A stretch of DNA of 64,000 nucleotides from Limanda limanda (taxonomy: Eukaryota; Chordata; Actinopteri; Pleuronectiformes; Pleuronectidae). The stretch's first letter is position 1. Every line of letters begins with the position of its first letter. The notes under the pieces are model-generated. The model did no database searches. It worked only from the letters and a program-made list of their open reading frames with translations, and was not told the DNA's origin. The translations under genes and the position numbers were made by a program. The stretch spans positions 7,002,447 through 7,066,446 of the forward strand of contig NC_083645.1 of NCBI RefSeq assembly GCF_963576545.1. Reading direction: 5' to 3'. Shown piece after piece: positions 13,985-25,595 of this stretch.

Positions 13985-14216
13985 TTTACCTAAGTAGTAA
14001 GTACATGTTTCATGTATCTGTACTTTTACTCCTATACGAGCAAATATCTGTTCTTTCCACTCCACTTACATTTTTGCAAAGCAAGTTGTTACATGTTGTT
14101 TTTTATATTTTTAAGAAGTTAAGGGACTTGATCCACTGATCCAATCAGAGCAGACAGGTCCGTCTATTTATTTGTACTTTTACTTAAGTAAAATGTTTGT
14201 TCTTCCTCCACCAATG
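13985..14216. repeat. partial teleost 'TACTTTTACTTAAGTA' interspersed repeat
   Basis: The strings TGTACTTTTACTCC, TTCCACTCCACTTACATTTTTG and TGTACTTTTACTTAAGTAAAA, ending in TCTTCCTCCACCAATG, match the well-known fish repeat whose full copies end with a 'cttccaccactg' terminus. Only about one half is recognisable here. Its usual other end is not seen, so the left boundary is approximate. It is non-coding and probably a DNA-transposon-derived MITE. The family is recognised from memory. Confidence 0.65.
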
Positions 14217-15799
14217 AATTTATAATTAAAATCCACTGTAATTCCCTTATTTAACCAATGGGCATTTAGCATTCATCATTTCAAAGTCACCAAAGTTATA
14301 AATTACTGCAATTCAAAGATTCAGTTTATATCTGTGATCATATTATATTTTATTATATTATATTCTTGTTTAGTGGTTTCCTTCAGATGAATCAACTTTG
14401 ACATTAACTAAATTAAATTGACACTGAAATTACAACTGACCTATTTCGACGAATGTGTTTTCACAAACTACCTAATCCACGCTCTTGATTCCCAACTATG
14501 ATGCTGATATGTGAAAAACACAGATTGTATCTGAACAATAAATGAAACAGGGGCTATTTAGCATGCTGTGATCAGTGCATGAACTGCCACTGTCACTGTT
14601 GGAGAATCTGTCTTTCCACCCACTAACAACCTGAGAGCACTGAGTTCAATCGGCTGCTTGGACAGAGCAGCTTTAATTAAACTGAACAAGTGTAAATGAA
14701 CGAACCCCAGTTAGCTCCACATTAGTTAATTTACCCAGTGAAAACAGCTGTGAATGTCAGTGAATGTAAAGGAGAATTAAAAAGATTAATTGGCATCAGA
14801 GCAAAACAAATGTGTGTGCTTTGCCTGTTGGGGATCAGATCCAACCATGAACCTGCTACATCAGCACCCAATCTTAACACTGAAACATGACAGGGACACA
14901 TGCTGCTGTTGGACATTTAACATGGAATCAACAATACCATAACATCTATAAAAAGATTACCTTTCTGTTAAAGTATAGCATTAATGTTGAGATGAATGCA
15001 CATTCTGACATCATTTATGAGAATGTGCTGAATCTGATTTATAGAGGTAGCACATGCAAGTTCACACAAAAAACAGGCTACAGCGTCAGTACACATCACA
15101 TGTAGCTAAATCAGAGCGTTCAGACCACAGTCCGATTCCTGTTCATCTGTAAAATACGTCATTTATTTTGTCTTCTCTGTGATATCAAACAAAAGAAAAA
15201 TATCCTTTTCTGTTTATTCAAGAAAATAATTGTAATCACAATTAAACCTTTTCTTTTACCCTCAAATTTCAAAATCACTTCTGGTTTTGTGTCCAACAGT
15301 CGTCCTGCAGAGTTCAAAGATGGCTGTAATAAATCAGAACAGTCAGCTGAGTCAGCTGATACATCTACAGTGATGACCAGTTAGGAGAAAGAATTCCTAG
15401 AAACTTTACGAAACCCCTCCACAGCAAAATGTGTTCTTTAGTCGGCCACTGGCCATGTGCTCAGTATCACAAAGACAAAGAGCTCAATATAGTGGCTCAG
15501 TCTGATTTTCAAGCAGAGTGATATCACAGCATCAGACACAGGGAGAACTACAGAGCTGTGGCAATGAGAGGCACTGATGTGCTGTTAAGGAAGCGTATGA
15601 AGTGCTCTTTATGAGAGAGCAGTGCAAAACCACAACACCAGCCAGAGAAACATCTAGTATTTGAGATGTGAGGTCAATAAAAATGTGTAAAGAGGCCACA
15701 TGAGGTGATGAACCTATTTTTTATATGTGCTCAACAATCTTGGTTATCAGGCTGACTCATACTCAAACATGCACAAACTGAATCACACACTGACATGCG

Positions 15800-15813
15800 C
15801 TCTCTCTCTCTCG

Positions 15814-15847
<34 letters not shown>

Positions 15848-15860
15848 AACACTCACACAC
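15800..15860. repeat. (CT)n(CA)n compound microsatellite
   Basis: A CT run with one CG interruption passes directly into a CA run. The arginine/glutamate-rich antisense frame over it is an artefact. Confidence 0.9.
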
Positions 15861-16599
15861 TGTGTCCTTTGAGGGCAATTCTTGTGATCTATCTAGCATG
15901 CTGGTAATCCCAGTGATGGCAGCCACTCCAGCTCTGTAAACAGCTGAAATATGGATGATAAAAGGAGCAGATGAAACTGAATAAACGAGAAGCCCATGGA
16001 CAAAAAATCCTTGAAGATTTTCCAAAACCCTGTTGGACCTCAGTCTGAACCGTATACGACTCAAAACTTCAGTGGCACGGGACGGATGATTGACAGTTTT
16101 CATTTGACTTTGACATTTTTTGTGACAGAAAGGCAACAGCTTTCCTGCTCCGTGGCACATTTCGGCGTCCCCGGTGACAACGAGGACCGCGCCAGAAGAC
16201 AGAGTTCAGATAGTTTGTGTAATTTACCCGACAAAGTAAACCCCGTCCTCATTTTACTGAGAAAATATCCTGAGAAAATGGTTCTAAAATGAAAGAGAAA
16301 TGGGAGCGGATGAGTTGGTAGCACTCAGAGGACAGCGCAGGAGAAAGTGTTTACATTCATCAGGCTCCAGATTGAATTCTGTTTGACTTTGTCTTTGCAC
16401 ATCTTTCTTTTTCTTTGCTCATTATCCTTTTTCATTCTCTCTTTGTGTCTCCTCGCTTCGCTTTCATCTTCTGCTCCTGCCTATCTCCAAGTCAAATGTT
16501 ACCATTTCTCTGTGTTGACATGAAGAGACTCAATGTCTTTTGGGGTGTTTTTATTAATTCATATTTTGTCATCCCCCCATGGTTTCACTGAGTCATTCA

Positions 16600-16600
<1 letters not shown>

Positions 16601-16674
<74 letters not shown>

Positions 16675-16681
16675 CACACAG
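16601..16681. repeat. (CT)n(CA)n compound microsatellite
   Basis: About 60 bases of CT repeat followed by 20 bases of CA repeat in intronic sequence. Confidence 0.92.
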
Positions 16682-17962
16682 AGGAGAGCATGTTTCTGCA
16701 GTCTTAAACACATTACTATAATTACCTCTTAATGATTTTTAATTCCAGTACAAAAGAAACAAGACGCTGGTGGATTTGAAACACAAAAAAGACACAGGCA
16801 CATAAAAAGGAATCATTTGAGTGGAATCACATTAAACGTGTTTGTTATGTCATTTTATCAGTGGCTGCTTGTGTGAGTGTGAACAGGCTCCTCGCTAATA
16901 TGACAAATTAATATAAGAACCTATTCAGCCACACCGAATGGAGTGTTAGGAGAAACACCAAGCCCTTATTCTAGGAACTGATTATCCCTGAATTTAACCC
17001 TATGAAGGTTTTTATTATATAAGCTATTGATTGAGCTATTGATATTATCTCAAGTTTTTTTTTGCCTCCCTCTTGTTGAGGGTTAGGTGCAGAGGATTTG
17101 TGGATATAGGATTCATTGAACTTTTGATACAGATTAAAATAGATTGTGGAAGTTCTTGTTAATTTTGAACAACTGACTCAATTCCCCAAATTATCAATTT
17201 TATAGTATATTCACTGCAAAGGAGAATGTAACCAAAAGTTACTTTTTAACTTTTAAATCTGATCCAAAGTGATCTAAGTAGCAAATTGTTATGCTCAAAG
17301 ATTTGGTAACTATGGAAACACAATGTTTCTCTGAAGACTGAGGATTTTCCCACAACCATCAGAAAATGGAAAGGTGTTAAAACAGTGGTTTAGTTTTGTA
17401 ATCCACATATTCTCACTGTCCCTAATAAAAAATAGCATAACGTAGAGTCAACTCAGCACTAACCCATCTCTTATAGTTCAACAATATGTCTACCTGTTCA
17501 TTATTGTTCATCAACATGACGTTGAGATGCAGTTTGAACTAATAATGCTCAATTATTTTTTGTAGTATGGATGATTGATTGATGATAAAAAACAAGTTGT
17601 GTTTTAAGGAGATGATATTTTTTGGACAGTGAGGAGTAATACGATCTACCTCAGATTCGAAAAATATTTTGGTCTTTGTCTGTCTCTGCTCATTAACAAG
17701 AGTTTAACACCACAACCTTCACTCAGGAGCACAAATTTGTCTTTTCAAATAATAATAATAATGTGACATTTACTGTGAAAGTGGAAGTGGTTTTGACTGA
17801 TATGATTTTTAATTAGACTTATTAAACTTAACCATGCATGTGTCTAAATCTGACTATGTTGATACATGCAGTGGTGTGTATGCGTCTGTATCAGTCTATG
17901 AGGTTATATGAGTTAGTGAATCTGCCTTTTGGGTCGGTGAATGTGTGTATAAGAGAGAGATT

Positions 17963-18040
17963 TGTGTGTGTGTGTGTGTGTGAGTGTGAGTGTGAGTGTG
18001 AGTGTGAGTGTGAGTGTGTGTGTGTGTGAGTGTGGGTGTG
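17963..18040. repeat. (GT)n with embedded (GTGAGT)n hexamer array
   Basis: A GT run changes at about 17980 into successive GTGAGT units and back to GT near 18014. Each hexamer matches the core of a 5' splice site, but none follows a credible exon. Confidence 0.9.
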
Positions 18041-18122
18041 CAGACGTCTATCTATCTGAGCAGCTATTTCAGAGAGAAAGGATTTCTGCCTCAGTAATTG
18101 CCTCGGCTACATTTTCCCTCAG

Positions 18123-18124
<2 letters not shown>

Positions 18125-18172
<48 letters not shown>

Positions 18173-18174
18173 TT
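18125..18174. repeat. (CT)n microsatellite
   Basis: CT run of about 48 bases, continuing into a pyrimidine-rich stretch to about 18300. Confidence 0.92.
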
Positions 18175-19452
18175 TCATTTTTCTTCTCTATCTATTTTCT
18201 CTCAAAATTTGGTCCTTTCTCCTCCTGCGCACTTCCTCCCAGTCTGTCACTCATCTTTCATTTCTCTTTCATATTCCCTCCATCTCTCAGTCCTTGACAT
18301 TAACCGTGATCTCACAGTAAGAACAATTATAAGACACGCACACACATAAGATATGTAAGAGTCACATGTCCATTAGAATCCATTACGGCAGCTTCTATTC
18401 ACTGCGCTTGGAGCAGACCTCTGTCTTTTCAAAGCCTAAGTAGGGTGTTGCCTGTTAAAATGAATTCAGTATGCCATCTGGTTTACTGGTCCATACTGTA
18501 AATAGGAAACAAACACTAAACCCTGGTATTATCAGAGTCATGCTCCAGTACACAACAGTGATGGACAGGGATAGTGAAAGTGAGGCAGGGAGAGACAGAT
18601 GTATGGACGGATGGAGAGAGACAGAAATAGACAGACAGACTCAGTGAGCCTGAAATCATATGAGTGTTTCCATTTTTGTCTGCCAGCTGTGTTTAATGCT
18701 GAAGTAGGAAATCAAATTTAAATGTTTTTGTATGAAGCCATCAAATGTGGCATGTTATTGCGTGAAACTACTGGGAAATGACATGGCAGATGTCTTATTG
18801 GGCACAAAGACTCTATTCTCATTGCTTTTGGGAAGAATGTGTCTTATGGTTTATATCTAAAAATGTCAAATAGATAATAAATGCAGCGCTATAAAAACCT
18901 AACCACCAGTTCTTTATCAAAATTTTACTTGGTTTTAATGCAATGTTTATTTAATTATTTAAATTAACAATAGCTTATCATGTACAGTTTAAGTAAAAAA
19001 TTATATTTCACAACTTTTATAAATTTTCAATTTACAATGCATATTTTAGAGTTGACTGTTGCTAATTGACAATTTATAATTCACAGTGTATAATTAAGGA
19101 AGTTTTGTAGTTTACAATGGATGATTTAAAATAAACAATTTGTGATTTATAATTAAGAATGTATAATTTACTTCCATACAAGTTGTAATCTGTTTTTAAT
19201 TAAATTAGACTGTTTTCAGGATCAGAGCAGTTCTGAAAACATTGACCATGAAAAGCAAAAAGAACTGAGGTGAAGTCAGTTCCTTAGTACTTTATTTCCT
19301 TTAGTCTTTCAAAATTCCCCAATCAATAGAACTCCAGGTGTAGCGTTGTGGGTACGTTAGCTTTTCTTCCTATAAGAAGCCAATGCAAAAAAAATCTGTG
19401 GAGGGCAGCAGTGCATGATTCAGTTTAAAGTAACCTCAAAATTATCGAATAT

Positions 19453-19454
19453 AC

Positions 19455-19498
<44 letters not shown>
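19453..19498. repeat. (TA)n microsatellite
   Basis: TA run with a single AAT interruption. It lies in a strongly AT-rich intronic stretch (about 18.9-19.5 kb) with repeated TTTATAATT-type words. Confidence 0.9.
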
Positions 19499-19500
<2 letters not shown>

Positions 19501-21657
19501 TTTCGACAACAGTTGGTTTCCTCGCTGATGTGTCAGTACAAGAACATTACAACCCTAACCCTAAGCACGTCTGTTTTATGATGTCATAGCTCAGGTTTGA
19601 AGATATGTGTTTGAGCTCAAATTAAAGCACACATCTGCCCTCTCTGTTTTCCTGTTGACTCTATCTTGAAGATGCAGAAGCAGAGCTCAGACGTGAGCTC
19701 AAGCAGTTTAGAATGTGTCTACATCACACTCCAAATCACTTTTATCGCATTATTGTTTCGACAGTCAGTTATTTAGGGGGGTTATGATGTCAACCCTCTC
19801 ATTGGAATTGGTAAATTGCTCCTATGGTCATGTTAGTGCTTTTAGTAATGGTGTGTGACAGAGGTTACAGTGCAGTAATATGTCAGACATGAGCTCTACA
19901 GTGAAGTCTCTTAGGTTTCCTTTCTTCCTTGTGCTGTTCCTTCATCTCTTTTCCCCCTTAATGAGCCTGTTGCTGGACTGATCCAACGCCAGATCAGGCC
20001 CAGTGAATTGCTTTATTTTGTTTTCAATTACTTTTTGGAAGCTATAATTTGGCAAAGGGCTTTTTTTCCCGGGTCTTGTAGGTTTTAGGTAACAAAGTCA
20101 TGTGTTTCCAGCAGCAGCAATAATGGTTTGTTTGGGATAAATGGAAGAGCAGCTCTGTACTTTGCATGACCAGCAATGTGCACTTTGGCTGAACGGACAA
20201 AGCAAACTGTTCCAGCTACAGAAACATCTTTTTTTTTAACTTCACATTTTCGTTCAACTCGTTTGACATGAACATTTTACTTTGGTTTCGCCTTCTATGA
20301 TGATTTAAATTGTGCTTGTCACACACCTTTCTGAATTGTAGTGCAGGCCTCTGCCGTGATGTTACTTCACCAGTCCAGATCACTCCTGTTCTAAGAAAGA
20401 CTTAATTGACAAGAGCACATGTTGACACAGATTAGCAGTGTGTGGCCATTGAACTGATAAATTCAATCAGACGAGCTGCATATTGCTGAGCTCAAACAGC
20501 CTCTCTTTCTCCTTAAATAAAACTCAGTCAATCCCAGGAATTGTGGAGCTGAAATGGTTCTGTGGTCAACTCAACTCTCGCCAAACCACAGGCATTCAAA
20601 TATCGCATTTTTTAAAATGTCCCTCTATTACTTTTCTTTACCATCATACGCAAGCCAGTATTCATAAATCACACAAAGTGGAGGCTAAATATAATTCTAA
20701 CCATACTGCTTCTTACACACGCAAAAGGCACGAATGTTTTGTCTTTCAACTTGTTAATACAGAATTACAACATCAGGAATGAGTAAAAGTCATTTGAATG
20801 GTTGTTTTGAAATAGATGAGTCGTTTGACCCCCCTTGAAAGGATTGAGCAACTGTAACAAACATCAAACTTTAAGTTCCTCTACATGCTGAAGCAAAATA
20901 AATAACAAAAGCAGTTCTTGTTTTAAATATTCTTGGGGGCATTTTATTGACAGGACAGTACATGTTAGAATGGGGGAAGACATTCTGCAGGAAGACTCAA
21001 CTGTATGCAGGGGTCCTGTGCTACCAGAACAGTTATCGCCCACATGTCTTGAATTTTAATAAAAACTGAAACGAATTTTCAATGTGTTCACAAGTGAACA
21101 AGGTTATATACGTAGTAACTGGCTAACTAGTTTAGATTTGTTTTGGTTGTTACAGGTTCCATTCAAATTAAATGTTCACTGTACCACCTTCGTTTGGTAT
21201 TTAGTTATTTTCCCACTGTGGTAAAGCTGACACTGGAGGCAAGAACAGCTTATGCTGACATTAGTGGCTAGAGCCTGCTTTTCAATTTTAGACTTCCAAC
21301 AACTTAAGAAACATTACCTGATCTAACATTTCATTGGCAGGGTGATCATATTTTCAAGCTATAAACAGGGAGGAGTCAGGAGGAAACATTAAGTCAATGT
21401 TTCAAACTGCTGCAGTTTAACATACATGTGAATTGGTATAATTATCCCTTATCATGTGAAAATGTGTGTGCTTCTTTTTACTATCACTGTCTGTAATAAA
21501 ACATATGTTGCTTCTAACTTTTTGAGCAGTAAATGCACCACCCTTACATTGACATGGTAAACTGCATCTCTGCCTTGTGAGAATGTGTTTAATGTAATGT
21601 TGCTATAAATAGTGTTGAAGTCAGTCTCTCACTTTTTTTCTCCTTTGTTTTCTCCAG

Positions 21658-21702
21658 GTCAGCCTTCCAAATGACTCCAGCTGTGTTGAAGAGATTTTGC
21701 GG
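21658..21702 (+). CDS. aff2: aff2 exon A (45 bp): VSLPNDSSCVEEILR
   Basis: This exon encodes 15 residues of an AF4/FMR2-family scaffold, the nuclear proteins that organise P-TEFb and ELL elongation factors. VSLPNDSSCVEEILR closely matches the human AFF2 segment read from memory as VSLPSDPSCVEEILR, which favours AFF2 over AFF1, AFF3 or AFF4. The boundaries are a strong pyrimidine tract ending TTTTCTCCAG and a GTATGT donor. Both ends are phase 0, so the exon can be skipped without a frame change. A pure CA microsatellite begins 14 bases after the splice site. The homologous human exon is also very small. The exon is too short for ORF detection and was found by homology and splice signals. Confidence 0.88.
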
Positions 21703-21715
21703 GTATGTTTCTTGG

Positions 21716-21831
<116 letters not shown>

Positions 21832-22736
21832 GAGTAATTGCACTGATTATCAGCTGTTTTCTGTTTGCTCACAAAGACCTTCATCTGTCTCCTGAGAGTC
21901 TGACTTCAAGGAAAAAGGACAGAGGGGAAAGAGAAAAAGAATAATAGGGGAAATAAAAGGAAGAGAGGGAGAGAGAAGGGGATCTATTGGCTCTGGTCAA
22001 TGATTGCACAAGTTTTTGTTTTTGCAGCATGACTTCATGTAGAAATCTTTTCCACAATTTTCTTCTTTTCTATCCTGACTTTCTCTCTGTCCTCTTCTTT
22101 ACCTATGTGCGTGTCACCCAAATCCCATCAAGCAACACGTTCTTTCCACAGTTTCTCCTCAGTTTCCTCTCATGTCCGCTGTCTTTTTGTTTTGTTTTGT
22201 TACTGTGCTACTTCACAGAGATGTCAAGGCAGAAATGTTTTCCCACTAATCATCCTAGCAGTCAGATGACGTGCAGCCATAAAGACAAAGAGCCTTTCTG
22301 ACTGCTTTATGTCGGGTTACCTTTTTCTTCCCTCGCCCTCTTGACTGCCTCTCTGTATTTGTCTCTATCTCTCCCCTCACCTTTGTCGTATCACTCACTG
22401 TGCTATCTCTCTCTTAGTCTGTCCGTGTTCCTCTCTTCATCCCCATCTGCCCTCTGTTGCTCACCTCTCTCTCCCTTTCACAAATCAATATGCTGGCCAA
22501 CAGGCTGTGTGACAGATAGTGGGCTGTGAGCTGCATGAAAAGCCTTTGTCAATAATATCGGTGCGCTATTGAATTCAGTCTGATGTTTTTAGCCGTGTCA
22601 AGTGGAAAGATCAGGCAGTTCAGCATGTGAGTTGAGGTGAGTCGGAGGGGAGGCCTGCGGTTGATCTTTCCCTCTTTGTGACGGAACAGCTCCAAGTCTG
22701 TTATCACAGAGACGTTGTTTTGGATGTTTGATAATT

Positions 22737-22773
22737 CACAGTATCAAGTAGAGATTCCAGTAGAGATACTGTG
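22737..22773. other. small perfect inverted repeat, 9-bp stem
   Basis: CACAGTATC at 22737-22745 and GATACTGTG at 22765-22773 are exact reverse complements separated by a 19-base loop. The stem is too short for a microRNA precursor. It may be chance or a remnant of a foldback element. Confidence 0.5.
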
Positions 22774-23134
22774 TACAGAGCCAAAGCTGCTCGCGCTGGT
22801 TACAAACCTTCAGAAGGCTACACAGTCTATTTAGACCTTTATAGCCCTTGTGATGGGATGAAAGGGATACTCTCTGTTTGCTACGGAGCATAGCAAGTGT
22901 TGGCAACTATAAACATGTAATGTTGTCTCAACTAAAGACGGATGATCAGCACTACAAGGATGGTCTGTAAGCAAAAAAAAACAACTGCCCCTGTGCCAGT
23001 GACAGCCAGTGGCCGGAGGCATTATATTTTGGGGTTGTCTTTCCTTCTTGTGAACAGGTACCTCAATAAAAAACCTTGTGGGAAGTTCTTCAAAGTTTAT
23101 AAAAACCTTCTGTTGGACACAAGAATACACTGGT

Positions 23135-23345
23135 TATAATTTGGTGGTCAAAGGTCAAGGTCACGGTGACCTCACGAAACCTTTTTTTGCATCATGAACC
23201 GTATCTTAAGAGGATCCTTTCAAATTTGGCACAAATGTTCACTTAGACTCACAGATTAACTGATTACTTTGGGGTGTTCAAAAGTCAAGTTCACAGTGGC
23301 CTCAGAAATCAGGTTTTTGGCCTCATTCTTTAAGCCTTTCTTTTG
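23135..23345. repeat. two diverged units of a teleost 'TCAAAGGTCAAGGTCA' repeat
   Basis: Two similar units lie about 129 bases apart. One begins TTTGGTGGTCAAAGGTCAAG near 23140; the other begins TTTGGGGTGTTCAAAAGTCA near 23269. Between them is TTTCAAATTTGGCACAAATG and the downstream words of a common fish repeat recognised from memory. The first unit contains a perfect palindromic nuclear-receptor site, listed separately; the second unit has lost it by substitutions. Confidence 0.65.
23158..23172. promoter_or_regulatory. perfect palindromic ERE-like site AGGTCACGGTGACCT
   Basis: AGGTCA, a 3-base spacer and TGACCT form the consensus inverted-repeat-3 oestrogen response element with no mismatch. 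The preceding bases make TCAAGGTCA (23155-23163), the consensus ERR/SF-1 extended half-site, and another AAAGGTCA half-site precedes that. The motif is plainly present; whether any receptor binds it is unknown. It lies inside an interspersed repeat, so it may simply be part of the repeat consensus. Confidence 0.55.
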
Positions 23346-24997
23346 GAAATGTCTTCTAATTTTGACCAGTTGTCAATTTGACTCTTCAAACTCTCCACCA
23401 CTCCACCTTCTTCATTATTTCCTTCGTAAAGTTACCCCTGAATGAGTAACCGCTGTTTTCAAGTATAGTCTTAACCTGCCTTGTGTCCTATGTGGGGTCT
23501 GCAGATTACTCCAGGACATTTTATGGTTAAAGTTTAATGTTGCAGTATTCATTTTAATTACAATAGTATATGCAGTATATATATATATATCAATAACTTT
23601 CTTTCTTAACACGTTGTCTTTAGGCACAAAACAGTAGAAACATTATTTAACAAAGATAGGGAAAAATACTATTAGATATGATTTTAAGCCTTGTCCAGTT
23701 GTTGTCAAGCATTGGCTTTAACAAACAAGTGGAAGATTCGGCTTCTAAGAAAATGTTCATCTCCCAAACCACACGTTATTGAGCAACATTTACTGCTGGG
23801 AAAATCTCTGTGAGATACCATCACTATTAGATGCCATGTGTTTAAAGAAGTGAAACATAAAAATCAGTAAAACATAAAACCTCCTCACACTGTCTCCTAT
23901 CAGGCCCTCAGAATGATTTCCCTCTGACAGTAAGCCTTTCTGTCTTTTTGAGCTCATTATCCACCACAGCCATAATTCTTGGCAGATTTTCTCCCGGTTC
24001 ACTTCTGCAGTAAAAATAAGATCATCTCACCTCTTCCTGTGTGTAGAAGAAGCTATGGTGACATTAAAAACATGAAAGCCCCTCTCGAGAGCCAGTGTTT
24101 GGTTCGTCCGGTCAGACACATTGCAGTGCAACATGGCGGACTCCATGACAACCCTCTTCCAATGTAGATATAAAGAGCTCCTTTTAAAGAAACAAAGATA
24201 CAACCATTCAGATAGTGTCAGGTGATTATAAAGTAATGAAAACATGATTATGATCATTATGTTATTATTATTGATGATGCTAATCAAGCATCATTAAACC
24301 TACACACTGGAATTTATTATTTATTGTGGTACAATAGATGCTAGATAATGGATAATATAACTAGACCATAATAACGGTGACATGTGGATCTGTTTCATTG
24401 TGATAGACTGAGTTAATCATACAATGGCAGTAGTAACACATTTGTAGACACACATACACACAGACACATATTCAAATACATGCACGGATACACACACCAT
24501 CTGGAGTACCGCCTGTCAAAACAGTGAGAAACTCTTCCAGGAGAGATGTGATGATGTCAGAGCAGAGTTGCCCAGCAACGCGCCGTGTGACTTCAGGCCA
24601 AGAGCGTTAAAATTGTAGAGAGAGAAAACTTAAGACACACACATAGACCCGTACTAAAACTTTAATGACTTATACACACTCCCACTCACACGCACACACC
24701 TCCTTACACACAGGCAAGCACACGGAAACATGAGTCATCCGATGACTATGAGTCATCCTCTCCAGAGGGGGTGAAGAGACGTATGATGGGAAATTGTGAT
24801 GGCAGTGACCTTTCAAGTCTTTTGACCTAATAACCTGTTGTATGAGTGTATGAAACAGATTAAATCAGAACATTTATAGCAATGACTAATATTAATAATC
24901 AAGTGATTCGAAAACTAAGATAGATAATATAGTTAAGATAGATTATGATACATTATATTTTACAAATATTTGATAGACACCTGTGAAGATGAGATAA

Positions 24998-25060
24998 GTG
25001 TGTGTATGTTGTGTGTTTGTGTGCGTCTGTGTGTGTGTGTGTGTTTGTGTGTGTGTGTAT
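24998..25060. repeat. interrupted (GT)n microsatellite
   Basis: GT-rich run with TATG, TTTG and CGTC interruptions, about 450 bases upstream of exon B. Confidence 0.88.
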
Positions 25061-25508
25061 GCGACTGTCTGATTAGAATACCTGACAGAGGAAGCTGCTC
25101 CTTCTCCTGCTGCTGCTTGGTTGTAATGCAACCGACTGGAGTCAGCTTTTTGTGGGTAATTCACCAACTCTGCGTTTAGTTCACTCTGAAAGCTCTGATC
25201 CCTGGTGTGCAACCAACGCCCCATACATCTTTCAGTTTATTCTATAAGTTATATTAAAGTCCACTCCGTTGGGAATTCCTCTGCACAACGTTGATTGAAT
25301 GCTGACTCGACTAGTCTGCATCTAAACTGTTGCATAAACAGTACATTTCAGCTCCAATGCTCTGTAATTCACCAGTTACTTACCACATGACAGCAAATCC
25401 TATACATTTAGTGAGAGTTATGTGCTTTATTTTGTTTGAGCCAGAAAATTGTCATTAATTAATTGAATAAATGTAATATAATGTGGAAAATGTGTTGTGT
25501 GTTTTCAG

Positions 25509-25595
25509 GAGATGACACATTCCTGGCCTCCTCCTCTCACAGCCATACACACTCCTGGGAAGGCTGATCAGACAAAGTTCCCCATCCCAAACAAG
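25509..25595 (+). CDS. aff2: aff2 exon B (87 bp cassette): ELL-binding-like [16 protein letters not shown] segment
   Basis: The 29 residues begin [18 protein letters not shown] and end KFPIPNK, one of the most conserved blocks of the AF4/FMR2 family. In the paralogue AFF4 this stretch falls in the region reported to bind the ELL elongation factor; that link is from memory and applying it to AFF2 is inference. The boundaries are TTTTCAG/GAG and AAG/GTAAGT, a near-consensus donor. Both ends are phase 0, so it is a frame-neutral cassette. As I recall it, the canonical human AFF2 protein joins ILR directly to ESQH and so lacks this segment, consistent with alternative splicing. CAGGAG at the acceptor could allow a rare shift removing the first Glu. 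Confidence 0.93.

Larger units (their letters stand above)
1..21657 (+). other. aff2: intronic sequence upstream of the first aff2 exon seen
   Basis: No convincing exon was found here on either strand. The open frames are short and most are translations of CA, CT or GA tracts. The stretch is read as the 3' part of a large aff2 intron, because the exon at 21658 starts in phase 0 and is not the first exon of an AF4/FMR2 gene. The N-terminal homology domain and the large exon expected before it are absent. Supported contents are listed separately: microsatellites, a fish repeat at 5.2-5.5 kb, a hAT-like MITE at 7.8-8.05 kb and a repeat fragment at 14.0-14.2 kb. Purine-rich tracts lie near 5.72-5.85, 6.38-6.46, 6.60-6.70 and 13.45-13.57 kb. 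Nested genes with very short exons cannot be excluded. Confidence 0.7.

Noticed and set aside
15996..16292. 98-residue plus-strand frame in a relatively GC-rich stretch
   Set aside because: No recognisable domain, splice context or homologue; compositional signal alone is not enough to call a gene.
17963..18040. Multiple GTGAGT words as 5' splice sites
   Set aside because: They are units of a simple hexamer repeat with no upstream exon-like sequence.
19552..19564. Telomere-like CCCTAACCCTAA
   Set aside because: Only about two units; too short to be an interstitial telomeric array.
22737..22773. Possible microRNA hairpin
   Set aside because: Stem is only 9 pairs with a 19-base loop; no known microRNA sequence is present.
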